Shown: positions 24,180 to 34,745 of the stretch, in pieces | Layout of the letters: every line of letters begins with the position of its first letter | Numbering within the stretch: position 1 is the first letter of the stretch | Source of the DNA: Boesenbergia rotunda | Taxonomy: Eukaryota; Streptophyta; Magnoliopsida; Zingiberales; Zingiberaceae | NCBI GenBank assembly: GCA_024364735.1 | Contig: JAGFNQ010002300.1 | Coordinates: 442,534-506,533, forward strand | DNA: 64,000 nucleotides | Direction: 5' to 3' | Notes under the pieces: model-generated | The model's database searches: none | Told to the model about the DNA's origin: nothing | Seen by the model: the letters and a program-made list of their open reading frames with translations, nothing else | Translations under genes and position numbers: made by a program

Positions 24180-25230
24180 TTGTTTTGACTTAAGTTAAGT
24201 TTTATTTTATTTTAGTTTTGGTTTTAATTAAGTTAAGTTTTAATTTAGTTTTTTAAAAAAGTTTAATTAAAAGTTAAGTTTTAATTTAGTTTCTAAGTTT
24301 AATTTTAAGTTTAGATTTAATTTAGTTTTTAAGTTAAGTTTTAATTTAATTTTAATGTTAAGTTTTATTTTAGTTTTAATTTAAGTTAACTATTTAGTTT
24401 TAATTTAATTTTAATTTAAGTTTTATTTTAATTTTATTTTAATTTTAATGTTAAGTTTTAAATTAGTTTTAATTTAAGTTTTATTTTTGTTTTAATTTTA
24501 TTTTAATGTTAAGTGTTAAATTAGTTTTAATTTAATTTTAATTTAAGTTTTAATTTAATTTTAATGTTAAGTTTTAATTTAAGTTTTATTTTAGTTTTAA
24601 TTTAATTTTAATTTAAGTTTTATTTTAGTTTTAATTTATGTTTTATTTTAGTTTTAATTTACTATTTATTTTAGTTTTAATATAATTTTTGTTTTAGTTT
24701 TATTTTAATTTTATTTTAAGTTTTATTTTTTGTTTTAATTTAATTTTAATGTTAAGTTTTAAATTAATTTTAATTTAGTCTTATTTTAATTTTAATGTTA
24801 AGTTTTAAATTAGTTATAATTTAATTTAATTTAAGTTTTATTTTATCTTTAATTTCATTTTAATTTAAGTTTCAATTTAATTTTTGATTTAGTTTTAATT
24901 TAAGTTTTATTTTGGTTTTAATTTAATTTTAATGTTAAGTTTTAAATTTGTTTTAATTTAATTTTAATGTTAAGTTTTATTTTAGTTTGATTTAATTTTA
25001 ATGTTAAGTTTTAAATTAGTTTTAATTTAATTTTAGTGTTAAGTTTTATTTTTGTTTTGTTTTAATTTTAATTTAATTTTAATGTTATGTTTTAAATTAT
25101 TTTTAATTTATGTTTTAATTTTTTCTTGTTTTAGTTTTACTTTTAATTTAAATTAAGTTTATGTTTAATTTTAATTTTAATTTAATTTTTGTTTTAGTTT
25201 TAATTTAATTGTGTTTTTCATCTCCCCCGA
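24180..25230. repeat. ~1.05-kb degenerate TTTTAATTTAAG repeat tract
   Basis: The plus strand is almost purely made of words such as TTTTAATTTAA, TTAAGTTTTA and TTTTAATGTTAAG with varying spacing. It lies between gag and protease of element A, where element B has only ~770 bp of AT-rich DNA. Confidence 0.92.
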
Positions 25231-25639
25231 TTTAAGTATTCAATCAAGATAATCCTATAGATTTTGTGAGATGAACTAGTTTGTTGCTTAGGTTTTGTTT
25301 TTAACTTGGTTTAGAATAAATGTAGTTTTCCAAACAAGCTTTCTTGAATAAGCTTCCAAGCTTTGGTAAGTTACTTGAACATTATTAGAAATAACAACGT
25401 GCTTTAGATAAAACTTTCTAATTGGTCTCACTCAGAGGACTTAGTACTAATCTTTGGTCTTAATAAGTCAAAACTGTTCCTGATTAATCTAGTCTTAGAT
25501 ATCCAAGTGGGTAGGTTATGTTTTTGAGGTTCCAACTAATTTGGTATCTTCCGCTGAATCATATATACTTTGTTTTATATTTATATAATAAATTTTATCC
25601 TTAGGTATATAGTATTGATTTTGTTCTACTTGCTTAGTT

Positions 25640-26588
25640 AGTTAAGTTTTTGGAACCCCTGCTGTGACTTGTTTCCTACTTTGGTTAGCAAGTGATAAGC
25701 AAGTGATAAGTAAGATTTGTTCGTTGATTTCATTTGATATCCAAGACCAGACTTGTTGTACATTGCTCTTTGTGATCTAAGTATCATGTCAAGTTACTTT
25801 GATCCTGAAGTATACCTTTCCAAAATTCCCTTAAGTCTTTCAACTTCACTTTTCAATATGAAATTTTCTTCCTCACGTCTTTGAACCTAAGTTGAGTTTC
25901 CATATTGAATTTGGTTAGTTGATAGATTTGAGTTGACTTGCTCTTTAAGGTTTTTGACTTCCTTAAGTAGCAACTCAACTTGTTTGACATATTTAACTAA
26001 TTTCCTATTTAAGCATTCTATAATTTTAAAAAACTTAACTTCTAGATTAGATGTTATCTTTCTGGAACCTTCGAAAATGGATACAGATCCGTGGCTTGGC
26101 TCACCATCGGATTCAGATTCGTCTTCTTGGCTTGACTATGGCTCGTACTCGGACTTGGGTTTGCTGGTTTGCTCTCTTGCCATTAGTGGCAAAATGCTCT
26201 TTTATCTTGGTTCGTCTGATTCTTTCGATGATAACTTGTCTCATGTTGTCTTTAGTGCTTTCCTTCTTCTTGATTTGGGTTTTTCTTCTTTGATATTTCG
26301 GTAATCGGACTTATAGTGCATCTTTTTGTTGCATCCGTAACATGTCACTTCAGATAGTGGCTTACTTGGTGTAGATTGTATCACCTTTTTGAGATCGACT
26401 CTTGAGAATTTTTTTTTCTTGGTAAATATCTTCCTGACTATGTTTAATAGTTGTTCTTTTGTTGAGTTGGAGTCAAACTCGTCTTCTTATTCGTGCTTGG
26501 ATCGGGCTTTCAATTTGGTCCTGCAACAAGGGTGATACCTTTCTCGGTTTGACTCAAGCTAAACTGCTCGTGTAGTTCAAGTCCGCAA
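25640..26588 (-). pseudogene. Sirevirus-like gag, C-terminal half (element A)
   Basis: Reading the minus strand from 26588: LELHEQFSLSQTEKGI (matrix/capsid end), then lysine-rich sequence, a zinc knuckle CYGCNKKMHYKSDY near 26301-26345 whose last cysteine has become tyrosine, an SESES acidic stretch, a coiled coil (ECLNRKLVKYVKQVELLL), SEVERLKGILERYTSGSK and a tail near 25640. The order matches gag of element B (45418-46974). The lost cysteine and several stops mark it as dead. Its 5' half continues beyond the solo LTR at 26594-27875. Confidence 0.82.
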
Positions 26589-26593
26589 CAGAG

Positions 26594-27875
26594 TGTGGGA
26601 TCGAATTGAATCGATAGAGGGGGGGGTGAATATCGATCGTAAAAATTTTCGGACAAAGAGAGCAATTGCGCAGCGGAAACAGTAAAATCAATCGCTAACA
26701 CGATTTCTTTTTACTTGGTTCGGAGTCGCGGTCGACTCCTACTCTAAGGCCCACGGTCCTTGACCGTTTACGATGGGCAATTCTATATTCGAAAAGAGTT
26801 TACAAGTTGGAGTACAAATATATAACTGAAAATGAAATTACAACACTTAAAAGAATTAAACTTTTACCGACGACCGGAAAGGTTGGAAGTTCGGAGCAGC
26901 GGGTCGTCGTCGGCGCTTGAATCGCGAGTACGAAGCTTGTCGGAGCGTAGCGCTTGAACGAAAGTGTTGAGAGCGAGATTTGCAAGTTGTTTGAAGCCTT
27001 GGGCCTGAACCCCTATTTATACTGGTCAGTGGGGCGCCTGTGTTGAAGGGGGCGCCTGACACGTGGCCTATCCTGCGAGAACTCCAATCCGCAGACTCGG
27101 CCAACACTTATCCCTTCAACTGGGGCGCCTGAGCTGACTGGGGCGCCTGTGTTAACACAGGCGCCTACCTTGACTTGGTCCAGAGGCTTGCATGGCAGTT
27201 TGCTTCGAATGCTCTGTTTAACCCTTCACTGGGGCGCCTGTCTCAATACAGGCGCCTAGCCCAGCTAGGGCGCCTCACTCTATTGAGGCGTCTGAGTGTA
27301 GAAAACCCCTTCCATTCGTTTCTGCAACCAGGGTTAGTTCCAAAGACATACAAAGCATACAAATGATAAGATTAGAACATTATTTACAGCCTGAGCTGTT
27401 TTGGTTCTGACTTTGGGTCTCACAAATGGTACCCTAGGTCGAACCGACGCCTAATGTTCCCTCCTACGGGGAACGCGCCCTCACCTACTCCTCTCGGGAG
27501 AATTTACCTTTTTGCCAACCGGCTCCTCTAGTTGGACTTTTGCCCAGCTTCGCTCACCAGGTCTTCAGTGCCCAGTCCTCGACCAGGTCTTAGTGCCCAG
27601 CTTCACTCACCAGGTCTTCGGTGCCCAGTCCTCGACCAGGTCTTAGTGCCCAATCCGCGATCAGGTCTTCGTGCTCAGCTTCACTCACCAGGTCTTCGTG
27701 CCCAACCTTACGTCAGGACTTAGTTGCCCAGCCCGCGGACAGGACTTAGTGCCTAGTGTACCTAGGACTTTCCTGCACACTTAATAAGCTTGTTAGATCA
27801 CAACCAAATCTTAACTTCTGAACCCTTTGCCATTATCAAAACATAGGTTCGATTTTGGTGCTTCTGGCACCAACA
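26594..27875 (-). mobile_element. Solo LTR of Sirevirus-like element, TSD CAGAG
   Basis: It runs from TGTGGGATCG to GCACCAACA (1282 bp) with exact duplication CAGAG at 26589-26593 and 27876-27880. The gag frame on either side joins at LDEL. On the minus strand it begins TGTTGGTGCCAGAAGCACC, as do the LTRs of element B, so it is the same broad family. It has GGGCGCCTG palindromes at ~27031-27300 and a minus-strand TATA box (RC of CTATTTATA at 27013-27022). Confidence 0.92.
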
Positions 27876-27880
27876 CAGAG

Positions 27881-28474
27881 TTCATCTAATCGAATTTTAG
27901 ATAGTCCCCTTGAGACGTTATAGGCATCTACGATCGATACCCATAAGGAGTTTCGAGGGAACGAGTCAAAAGTGTACTTGATTATGCTACTGTTCTGAAG
28001 TTGGTGATCGATGAGATGTAAGTCCATTGAGAATGTCTTTGATCCTCGTTTGTAGTTCGTTTGCCGACTCACCGTCTAGCATTTTAATATTTAGTAATGG
28101 ATTTAGTAGAAGGTCACATTTTGTTACCATTGTGTCGTTTGCCCCTTTGTGTAGTTCAACTAGCTTGTCCTACAAGTCTTTTGCGTTGTCGGAGGGGCCG
28201 ACTCGGTTGAGTTCCTCTTTTGTTAAACCACATTGAAGAGTATTGAGTGCCTTCGAGTCATTTTGCGTTTCTTCTTCATTTCAGTTGTCCACTTCTTCGG
28301 GTCGAGAATTTCTCCAGTCTTGTGACGGGTGTTGTGTAGCCGTGCTGGATGGTGAACCATTGGTTGATGTCCGTCTTGAGAAAAACTTCTATTCTCCTCT
28401 TCCAGTATAGGAAATTGTTTCCGTTGAAGAGAGGAGGACGAGGAGTGGAGTATCCCTCGGATTGTGCCTTTGCC
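27881..28474 (-). pseudogene. Sirevirus-like gag, N-terminal half (element A)
   Basis: The minus strand starts near 28474 with a gag opening PPLFNGNNFLYWKRRIEVFL, then an N-terminal domain, and ends DSFPRNSLWVSIVDAYNVSR, LSKIRLDEL just before the inserted solo LTR. The counterpart in element B reads NAFPRNTLWASMVDAYKVSR. Stops and at least one frameshift (near 28270-28400) break it. Confidence 0.85.
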
Positions 28475-28605
28475 CATACAAAAATTATGAAAAGAATTTC
28501 AAAAACTTTGTCTTGAGATTACTAGTGTGTGATAAAAAGAACTATAGAAATTAAAGAAAAGAAATATGCTAGAAGGACTGTTGAGTCTTTTTAGTACAAC
28601 TTAAT

Positions 28606-28978
28606 TGTAGGACCGTTGAAAACAAGAGGGAGAGGTAGGGGGAGGGGGGGGGGGGGGGGGGGGGGGGGGGTAAATCTCGATCGTTTAAAATCTTTTTTTT
28701 TTGTCATCTTGTTTTGTAAAACCAAACTAAAGTATACCAGTGGAAATAAGCAAAAGACACAGTTTGGTTTTACTTGGTTCATAGTTTAGCGACTACTACT
28801 CCAAGATCCATGATCCTTGATCGCTTTCGATAGACAATCACTATAGCTATTTTCTTTGAAACCTTTTGGAGAAACTATTTTGTTTCCGCTTATGTGAAGC
28901 TAACACTTGTAGAATGAATCGACGGAAGCTCGATAATCGGCTAGTCACCCCCCTCTAGCCATACGATCAATTCCCAAC
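28606..28978. mobile_element. LTR-end mosaic
   Basis: It starts TGTAGGACCG with a minus-oriented LTR 3' end (G-run, then ACTTGGTTCA and ACTCCAAGATCC, as in other LTRs here). It ends with a plus-oriented LTR end (CACCCCCCTCTAGCC ... CCCAACA at 28978). Two LTR ends in opposite orientation therefore abut near 28880. The first is probably the 5' LTR edge of element A; a clear primer site was not seen between it and gag. Confidence 0.5.
28644..28670 (+). repeat. 27-base G homopolymer
   Basis: An uninterrupted G run sits where other LTRs of this group have a short GGGGGG stretch (as in GAGGGGGGGG at 26619). Confidence 0.9.
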
Positions 28979-28982
28979 ACTT

Positions 28983-29345
28983 GATCTGTCGATTGAACTG
29001 GTTTTACCTTTTGTGCTCCAATTCGGATCTGAAATGTTTCCAGGCTCTGTCGACTAGACATTTCTTTTTGTCGATGAAACATATGATGGATCCGTCGATG
29101 GGACCATTTTATCAGTTGACGGAACTTAATCATACCTTTTCTTCTCCGATCTCACCTGTCTCATCTCGATGAAATTTGTCGACTAATCAACTTCATCCTT
29201 CGACTAAACTAGTTTTACCTTTTGAGCTTCAATGTGGATCTGAAATGTTTCAAGGCTCTGTCGGCTAGACATTTCTTTTCGTCGACGGAACATATCATGG
29301 ATTCGTCGACGGGGCCTTTTTATCACTCGACGGAACTACTTAATA
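28983..29345. repeat. ~211-bp tandem duplication with TCGTCGACGG motifs
   Basis: The block ACTGGTTTTACCTTTTG...GAAATGTTTCCAGGCTCTGTCG at 28997 recurs at 29208 with few changes. Both carry GTCGA(C/T)GG palindromic words. A TATAAAAGG follows at ~29446. This looks like the U3 region of a plus-oriented LTR. Confidence 0.75.
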
Positions 29346-29931
29346 ACACTTCTTGCAAAATTGTGTTAGCACAAATACAATTTTTCATGTATTTTCACCC
29401 CTTGAAAGAAATCTTTCACTTCTTGAGAGTAACCCTTCATCCCTATAAAAGGAACCTCATTCTTTTGATTTAAATTACTCAAAACTCAAGTTGTGAATTC
29501 TTCACTTGAGTTCTCTCCCCTCGCTTAAGAGTTTCAAGGTTTTGAAAGTTCGACATGACTCGAAATTTAGAGTGCTCCTATTTAGATATGTAAGTCGTCG
29601 TATCTTGGGAGACGATTGTCAATAAACCGTAAGCAGTTGGGCGGGACAATATCATCTAAAGGGTAGAAAGTATAGTCTTCACTTTGACCTTAATACTCTT
29701 ATCCATAGGAATAAGCTTACTTGAAGGGTGTGTGTCGATATATGAAGGGATAACTCGAAAACCGACGAGATTATGTCGGTAATGATGATATCAAGATGGG
29801 TACGTCTATTAGCTAAAAGGGTATCTCGATAATCAAAATGACGTGTCGAGAGTTTAAATGGGACAAAGTCCACGTCGTCATACCGAGCTCCGTCGGTTAG
29901 AGTCGTCAACTCAGCGTCAAGATGACTAACT
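29346..29931. other. LTR-like sequence with TATA box, no gene
   Basis: CCCTATAAAAGGAACC near 29443-29458 fits an LTR promoter. The rest (29520-29931) has no coding match and ends abruptly where kinase exon-6 sequence resumes. Confidence 0.4.
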
Positions 29932-29985
29932 TGTGCCTCTGCTTATTTGAATCGTGCTGCAGCTCTTGGTCTCAGCATGAGTCAA
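29932..29985 (+). pseudogene. Duplicated fragment of kinase exon 6
   Basis: This stretch codes for CASAYLNRAAALGLSMSQ and then a GT donor, matching CASACLNRDAARRPSMSQ at the end of exon 6 (13347-13400). Similarity continues into the intron to ~30440. Substitutions in the RRP motif suggest decay. It begins mid-exon at the edge of the retrotransposon nest. Confidence 0.85.
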
Positions 29986-30105
29986 GTATTTCATTCAACT
30001 CTTTCTCAAGTATCGCATCCTGTTTCTTGAACTAGTCTTTCTGATGTCTCCTATTTTCCTGTGCATCGCAAATAATCGTTTCATCATGTCTGTCGAAGAC
30101 TTATT

Positions 30106-30331
30106 TTAATCCATATTACATGTTTGATTAGGGATAATATAATTAAGTTTGTAATATAATTGAGTTTGTAATGTAATCTAAATTATATATTATTGGCCTA
30201 ATAATTTAAATTACAAAAGTTAAGTAATCAATCTTATAATATAATCTTAACAGACAGATTATCTTTTACCAAACATAATCTTAGAGTATAAAAGGTACAA
30301 GACATATTATCTCTTATCAAACATAATCTTA
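30106..30331. mobile_element. MITE-like insert (~226 bp)
   Basis: It is present in the 29932-30440 copy of the intron and absent from the 13401-13800 copy. The ends are near-inverted: TTTGATTAGGGATAATATAA on the left and, reverse complemented, TTTGATAAGAGATAATATG on the right. It is AT-rich with no coding frame. The exact duplication is unclear (TTA/TAA). Confidence 0.65.
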
Positions 30332-30593
30332 GATTCTATAAAAGGTTTAACGTGTTTAAAAAAGTTAAGTTATCGAACCTTGTCCGAACAAGTTTTCATT
30401 GTTGTCTTTAACGTAGTGTATCCAAAACCAAATCATAAGAGTGGATTTAAATCTCACAATTTATGGCAAACGACTTTGGTCTAGCGACTAAGTTCGACAT
30501 TTACTTAATCAAATTTACAATCTTCATAGTTGATCAGCCATTTCCTCATTGTTTATCTTTTGCAAATTAAACTTGTTTAATTATATTGAACAG

Positions 30594-30716
30594 ATTTGTT
30601 GGACATTGGAAGAACGTAATATAATTGGAAATCGGAATACCTCATCGTCTGCTAGGACTTGGGGATTATCACCTCCTGCTACTGCGTACCAATCGGCTGA
30701 AGGTAGTATGGGATAA
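30594..30716 (+). CDS. Candidate terminal exon of PERK-type kinase
   Basis: After the acceptor TTGAACAG (30586-30593) the frame reads ICWTLEERNIIGNRN, then a serine/proline-rich tail and a TAA at 30714. PERK proteins read MSQ then I-V-R-A-L-E-G at this splice point, so I..TLE fits the start of the last exon. Phase 0 agrees with both copies of exon 6. It could serve the intact kinase exons at 11893-13400 across a 17-kb intron, or belong to a second, decayed kinase gene whose exon-6 piece is at 29932. The residues after TLE are not conserved. Confidence 0.55.
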   Translation: MCWTLEERNIIGNRNTSSSARTWGLSPPATAYQSAEGSMG

Positions 30717-30952
30717 TCGAACTGCAATACCTCCATCAAACTGTGTCGCTCTACCATTGCTCATGGTTAATTCTCATTTTGCTACAACCAATTCAGAATT
30801 TCAGATGCTATGGGATTATTAATATTGATCAGGTTTTGTTAATATTTATCCAAGGATATTGTTTAAACAATAAAAAAAATATGGTTCTATAATTTCTAGG
30901 ATAATTAATGCATTGTTTCTTATTGTGCAATGTATTCTATTGTAAATAAATT

Positions 30953-31005
<53 letters not shown>

Positions 31006-31064
31006 TATTTATTTATTTAATTCTCAGATCGGTAATAAAGGTGGCAAAAAGTGATTCGTTCGTC
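30717..31064. other. Intergenic AT-rich sequence
   Basis: No gene was seen. This would be the 3' flank of the kinase gene. It ends with TA and ATTT microsatellites (30957-31020). Confidence 0.5.
30957..31020. repeat. TA then ATTT microsatellite
   Basis: About 23 TA units are followed by four ATTT units. Confidence 0.93.
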
Positions 31065-31069
31065 CTTAA

Positions 31070-32164
31070 TGTTAGGATCGCGACGTCAAGCTAGAGGGGG
31101 GAGGGGTGAATAGTTTTTTTTCGATTTTTCTTCCTACAAAATTAGTGCGCAAGCGGAATAAACACAAACTAAAACTAAAACTAAGAGGAACACACCAATT
31201 TACGTGGTTCGGATATAAAACTCCTACTCCACGGCTGTCCGTAAGATGGACGATCCCGATCCATCTGTAGATGATTCCCCGGAGCACCTCCGGCTAGCTC
31301 TTGTTGTTCCTTGTGAGTGGAAAAATCTCACCACAGCTTTTGGACAATCCCTGAGCAAGATAGACTACTAACAAGCTTTACCCAAGTAAGTTTCACCAAA
31401 AAGAAATGACCTTAAACGAGCTCCCTTAAATAGAGCTTGAGACTGAATATGACCGTTACCAGTCGACTGGTATTTTCGAATTCGAAAGTCACAGCCTGAC
31501 CCTTCAAATTCCGGTCACACCAGATCAGTTGACTGGTCCATCCCTAAGTCTAGGGTTACCCTTCCTCAGTACATTTCTCTCCGCACTCGAATCCTCACGA
31601 CTTAGTTCCCGAGTACAATGCTTTCAGTACTCAAACCCTCACAACCTGGTTGACCCTTCGTCCAACAGCCTCGATCTGTTGCCTTCGCGCCCTCTTCGTC
31701 TTCGGCTCCCATCCCTCAGATGCACACACAAGCCCTCGGCTTACCTCCATGTCATCCTTCACGCATGCCTCGAAGTTCGCGTCCCTCGGCTCATCGTTCA
31801 TGCTCCAGCAACCTCGACCTGTTGCTTTCAAGCCCTCTTCGACTTTGGCCCTCGTCCCTCAGATGCGCACACAAACCCTCGACTTGCCTCCATGTCATCA
31901 TTCACGTACGCCTCGAAGTCCGCTTCCCTCGGCTCATCTTCCCTGCTTTGTCCATAATCCCTCGGATGTGCATACAAGCCCACGACTTGCCTCCATGCCA
32001 CCTTTCACCGTACCTGAAGACATCCAACCAAGTCTATGTGTATCCTGCAAACCTACACACTCACATACACATATTAGATCAACATGGAACCCTAACTTAA
32101 TCATATTGACACACACATCAAAACCATGATCGTCCAGATCATACTTGGCCTGATTGCCCCAACA
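31070..32164 (-). mobile_element. 3' LTR (1095 bp)
   Basis: It matches 36826-37952. The palindrome CAGTCGACTGG occurs once intact here but several times in the partner LTR, so one copy has been lost or deleted. Open frames at 31529-32173 are chance frames that also appear in the partner. Confidence 0.9.
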
Positions 32165-33216
32165 ATCTCCCATTTTTTGATGTGTGACAATATGTTTAAG
32201 TTAGGTAAAAAACAACAATAACAATTAAAAATTAAAAACATAGCACATTAAGAGACATAACCATGCCCTCCCCCTTAACCTATGCCCTCCACATAATTTT
32301 CAATTTTCCACAACACCAAGTTAAGTCAAACCTAACTTAACACCACAAGTTCTTCCACTTTGACATCATCAAAAAGATTGCCCCAAGCAATCCTAACCCT
32401 AATGTCAATGAGAACCGCTTTCCATTTCTGAAAACCCTTAGAAATCAACAACCAGAAGGATCAGTCGACTGATCTAGCATCAGTCGGCTGGTGCCTTCAT
32501 TTCGCAAACTCACAGAAACATCAGTCGACTGCCCCAGGGGCAGTCAACTGATACACTGCAACTCTGAATTTCTCGGCCCAAATTCAGAAACCCAAATAAA
32601 ATTTCACTAAATTCGAAAAAATTTGAAACTTTGCAAGCATATTTGTTAGGATATAACCTACCCTAGAAAAATATAATTTCGTGAAAAATACCAAATATGC
32701 TTGACTTTTGGTACAAACTCCAATTCTTTTGAAAAGTCTCATTTTGTATCAACTCTCAAGCCTACATTTGATTCTATATGTTTGCCAAGCCCATCCTATA
32801 CCAATTCAAACCTAGAATTACTTTCAAATCTCCCCTTTTCTTTCAAGATAAGGCACATAAAAAAACTCCCCCTTCTCACCCCTTACGTCAAGACCTATAC
32901 ATATACATGCAAATTTCCTTATGCTCATACTAGCAAGATCATATCATTCAGTACAAGCAATATCAAGCCATGAAATAAAACTTCATAAAGTAATATAAAA
33001 GCATACATCCAAAGTTTGATACAAAAGTTAAACTAAAGCATACTGGAAGTCACAAGGGTCATAGCCCCGAAGTTTTAAGCATTACAATGTCAAATCAAGT
33101 GTTTAAGAGACAAATATAAAAGCCAAGCCACACACTCTCAACACCCTCATCATCAAATCACATGTCATCGCCTGGAGGAGGAGGAGGAGCCTGGTATGCC
33201 AGATCTCATCGCTGCA
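32165..33216 (-). other. Non-coding interior between extra ORF and 3' LTR
   Basis: A purine tract (minus: AAAAAATGGGAGAT) adjoins the LTR. A cluster of CAGTCGACTG-type palindromes lies at about 32461-32552. No coding frame was recognised. Confidence 0.6.
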
Positions 33217-34316
33217 TCATCGCGTACATATTTGCCTACTGCCGCTGAATGTCAATCTGCCGCTGCTGAAATGTCTGAATGTCCTCCCTAAGACCATGTA
33301 CCTCTGACTGCAGTAGGGAGAACTGCTCCTGTGTAACCCTAGCAGCCGCAGCAGGCTCCTCATCAGAACTAGAGGAATCAGAACGCTGTCTCCGGGCCAT
33401 CTCCCCTGACGACACTCAATCCCCGCCAAGGACAGCTGTCGTGAGCCGATCTGGTCATAGTCCTTAGACAGGCGATGCACCTCACCCCTAGTAGTGCAAA
33501 TACCTCTAGACTCAAAGAATTCGGTCAAAACATGACCGAAAGACATGTAGATCTTGGTATTGGCACTATGAGAAAAGTGGACAATGGATGTACAAACATG
33601 CAAGGTGATGTCGATATCTAATCTCCTTTCTAGTGCATACATCATTACCAAGTGAGGAAGCCGAATCTTCGACCTCCCCTTGGTGACAATAGGTAATATG
33701 CAATCTAAGACAATTTTATACAATACGTTGCTAAACGGACTCATGCGCTTAGCTTCAAAGATACGCCGTGTAGAACATCGATATTTTGAAAAATAATGCT
33801 GATGGATTTGGTCTATGGTTACATTAGGGAAGGTGAAAGGCTCGATGACTTTTGGAAAATATGTAAATGTATTGTTAGAAGCCCTACACTCTAAAAATGA
33901 ACCTAAGATTGCAGCTGAAAAGGGAATGGTGACACCTGCCACCATGGACTCATAGGTCCCATCATCGGGACCTACGCATGTAAGATTGGTGTAAAATTTC
34001 TTGCACAAGTCTAGGTTAACAGGGTGCTGACAATATACTAGCTGCTCTAGACCAAAATATGCGATCATCTCAGCAATGCGGGGGGTTTTCTCTTGGAAGT
34101 ATGCCTATTAAGATATCTACAATTCATTAATACAAACTCATTATCGGCAAATCTCCGTCGGTATTCCTCGGAACGGAACTGAGGTGCCTCAGGTTCTACA
34201 TGACCTTGTCGGGATGATCCCTCACCCATTCTCCTCTTTTGTGTAACCCTAGAATGCAATTTACCCATGCATGTACCAAAAATGACCCCATGACAAAGGA
34301 AAACAAAGAAAAACAT
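33217..34316 (-). pseudogene. Extra ORF of unknown function (env-like position) in pol-less element
   Basis: Two overlapping minus frames (34316-34065 and 34068-33217) appear to be one protein broken by a frameshift near 34070. The N-terminus is basic and acidic (MGEGSSRQG, then FRSEEYRRRFADNEF). The long part has VNLDLCKKFYTNL, GVTIPFSAAILGSFL, KGRSKIRLPHLVMMYALE and SFGHVLTEFFESRGI. After a second shift near 33400, the alternative frame gives a serine/acid stretch and a coiled coil (EQFSLLQSEVHGLREDI). The layout PDLVRQFY-like / V.G..I....L resembles proteins encoded by extra ORFs of plant retrotransposons (ATHILA ORF1-like or 'putative plant transposon protein' types), sited where Sireviruses keep an env-like gene. 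It shows no signal peptide. Family naming is from memory and tentative. Confidence 0.6.
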
Positions 34317-34596
34317 GCAAAATGGGACAAGTTAGTTCCAAATCATGAACTAAATGTGAAAAATAAACTACACAAGTAATTATCATTTTCCCGCACGTTG
34401 CATTATGAAGGTTGATAAAGATTAACTTGAGAAGAGATGTCTTTCTAGCCCTAGGCTTAGATCTGAGGTAGAGGGAGACTAGGAAGGTGATCTTAGGGCT
34501 TTAGGAAGGCTCGGAGCAAGAGGGGAGGTCGAGGAAGACAAGAACTCACAGGGGGTGGCGCTGAAACCCTAGGTTCGGCCACCCCCCGCGCGGCTT

Positions 34597-34745
34597 GTTT
34601 CTTTTAAAACCCTCGCGGATCAGTCGACTGCCCCAGGGGCAGTCGACTGAGAAACTGAACAGAAAGATCAGTCAATTGGTAATTTGGAATTCCCAGTTCC
34701 TGATTTACACTAGACCAGTCGACTGATTCTGAACCAGTCGACTGA
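34597..34745 (-). promoter_or_regulatory. Promoter-like block upstream of the extra ORF
   Basis: On the minus strand, CAGTCGACTG palindromes (34724-34745 and 34621-34650) are followed by TTTTAAAA (34602-34609), then ~280 bp of leader before the ORF. The LTR of the same element has the same order: palindromes at 37213-37327, then CTATTTAAG (RC at 37179-37187). This suggests an internal promoter or a captured LTR piece. Confidence 0.45.

Noticed and set aside
25933..26304. 123-codon plus frame
   Set aside because: It is the antisense shadow of element A gag on the minus strand.
31529..32173. Overlapping open frames (HTSPRLTSMSSFTHASK type)
   Set aside because: The same frames recur in the partner LTR at 37418-37969; they are LTR sequence, not genes.
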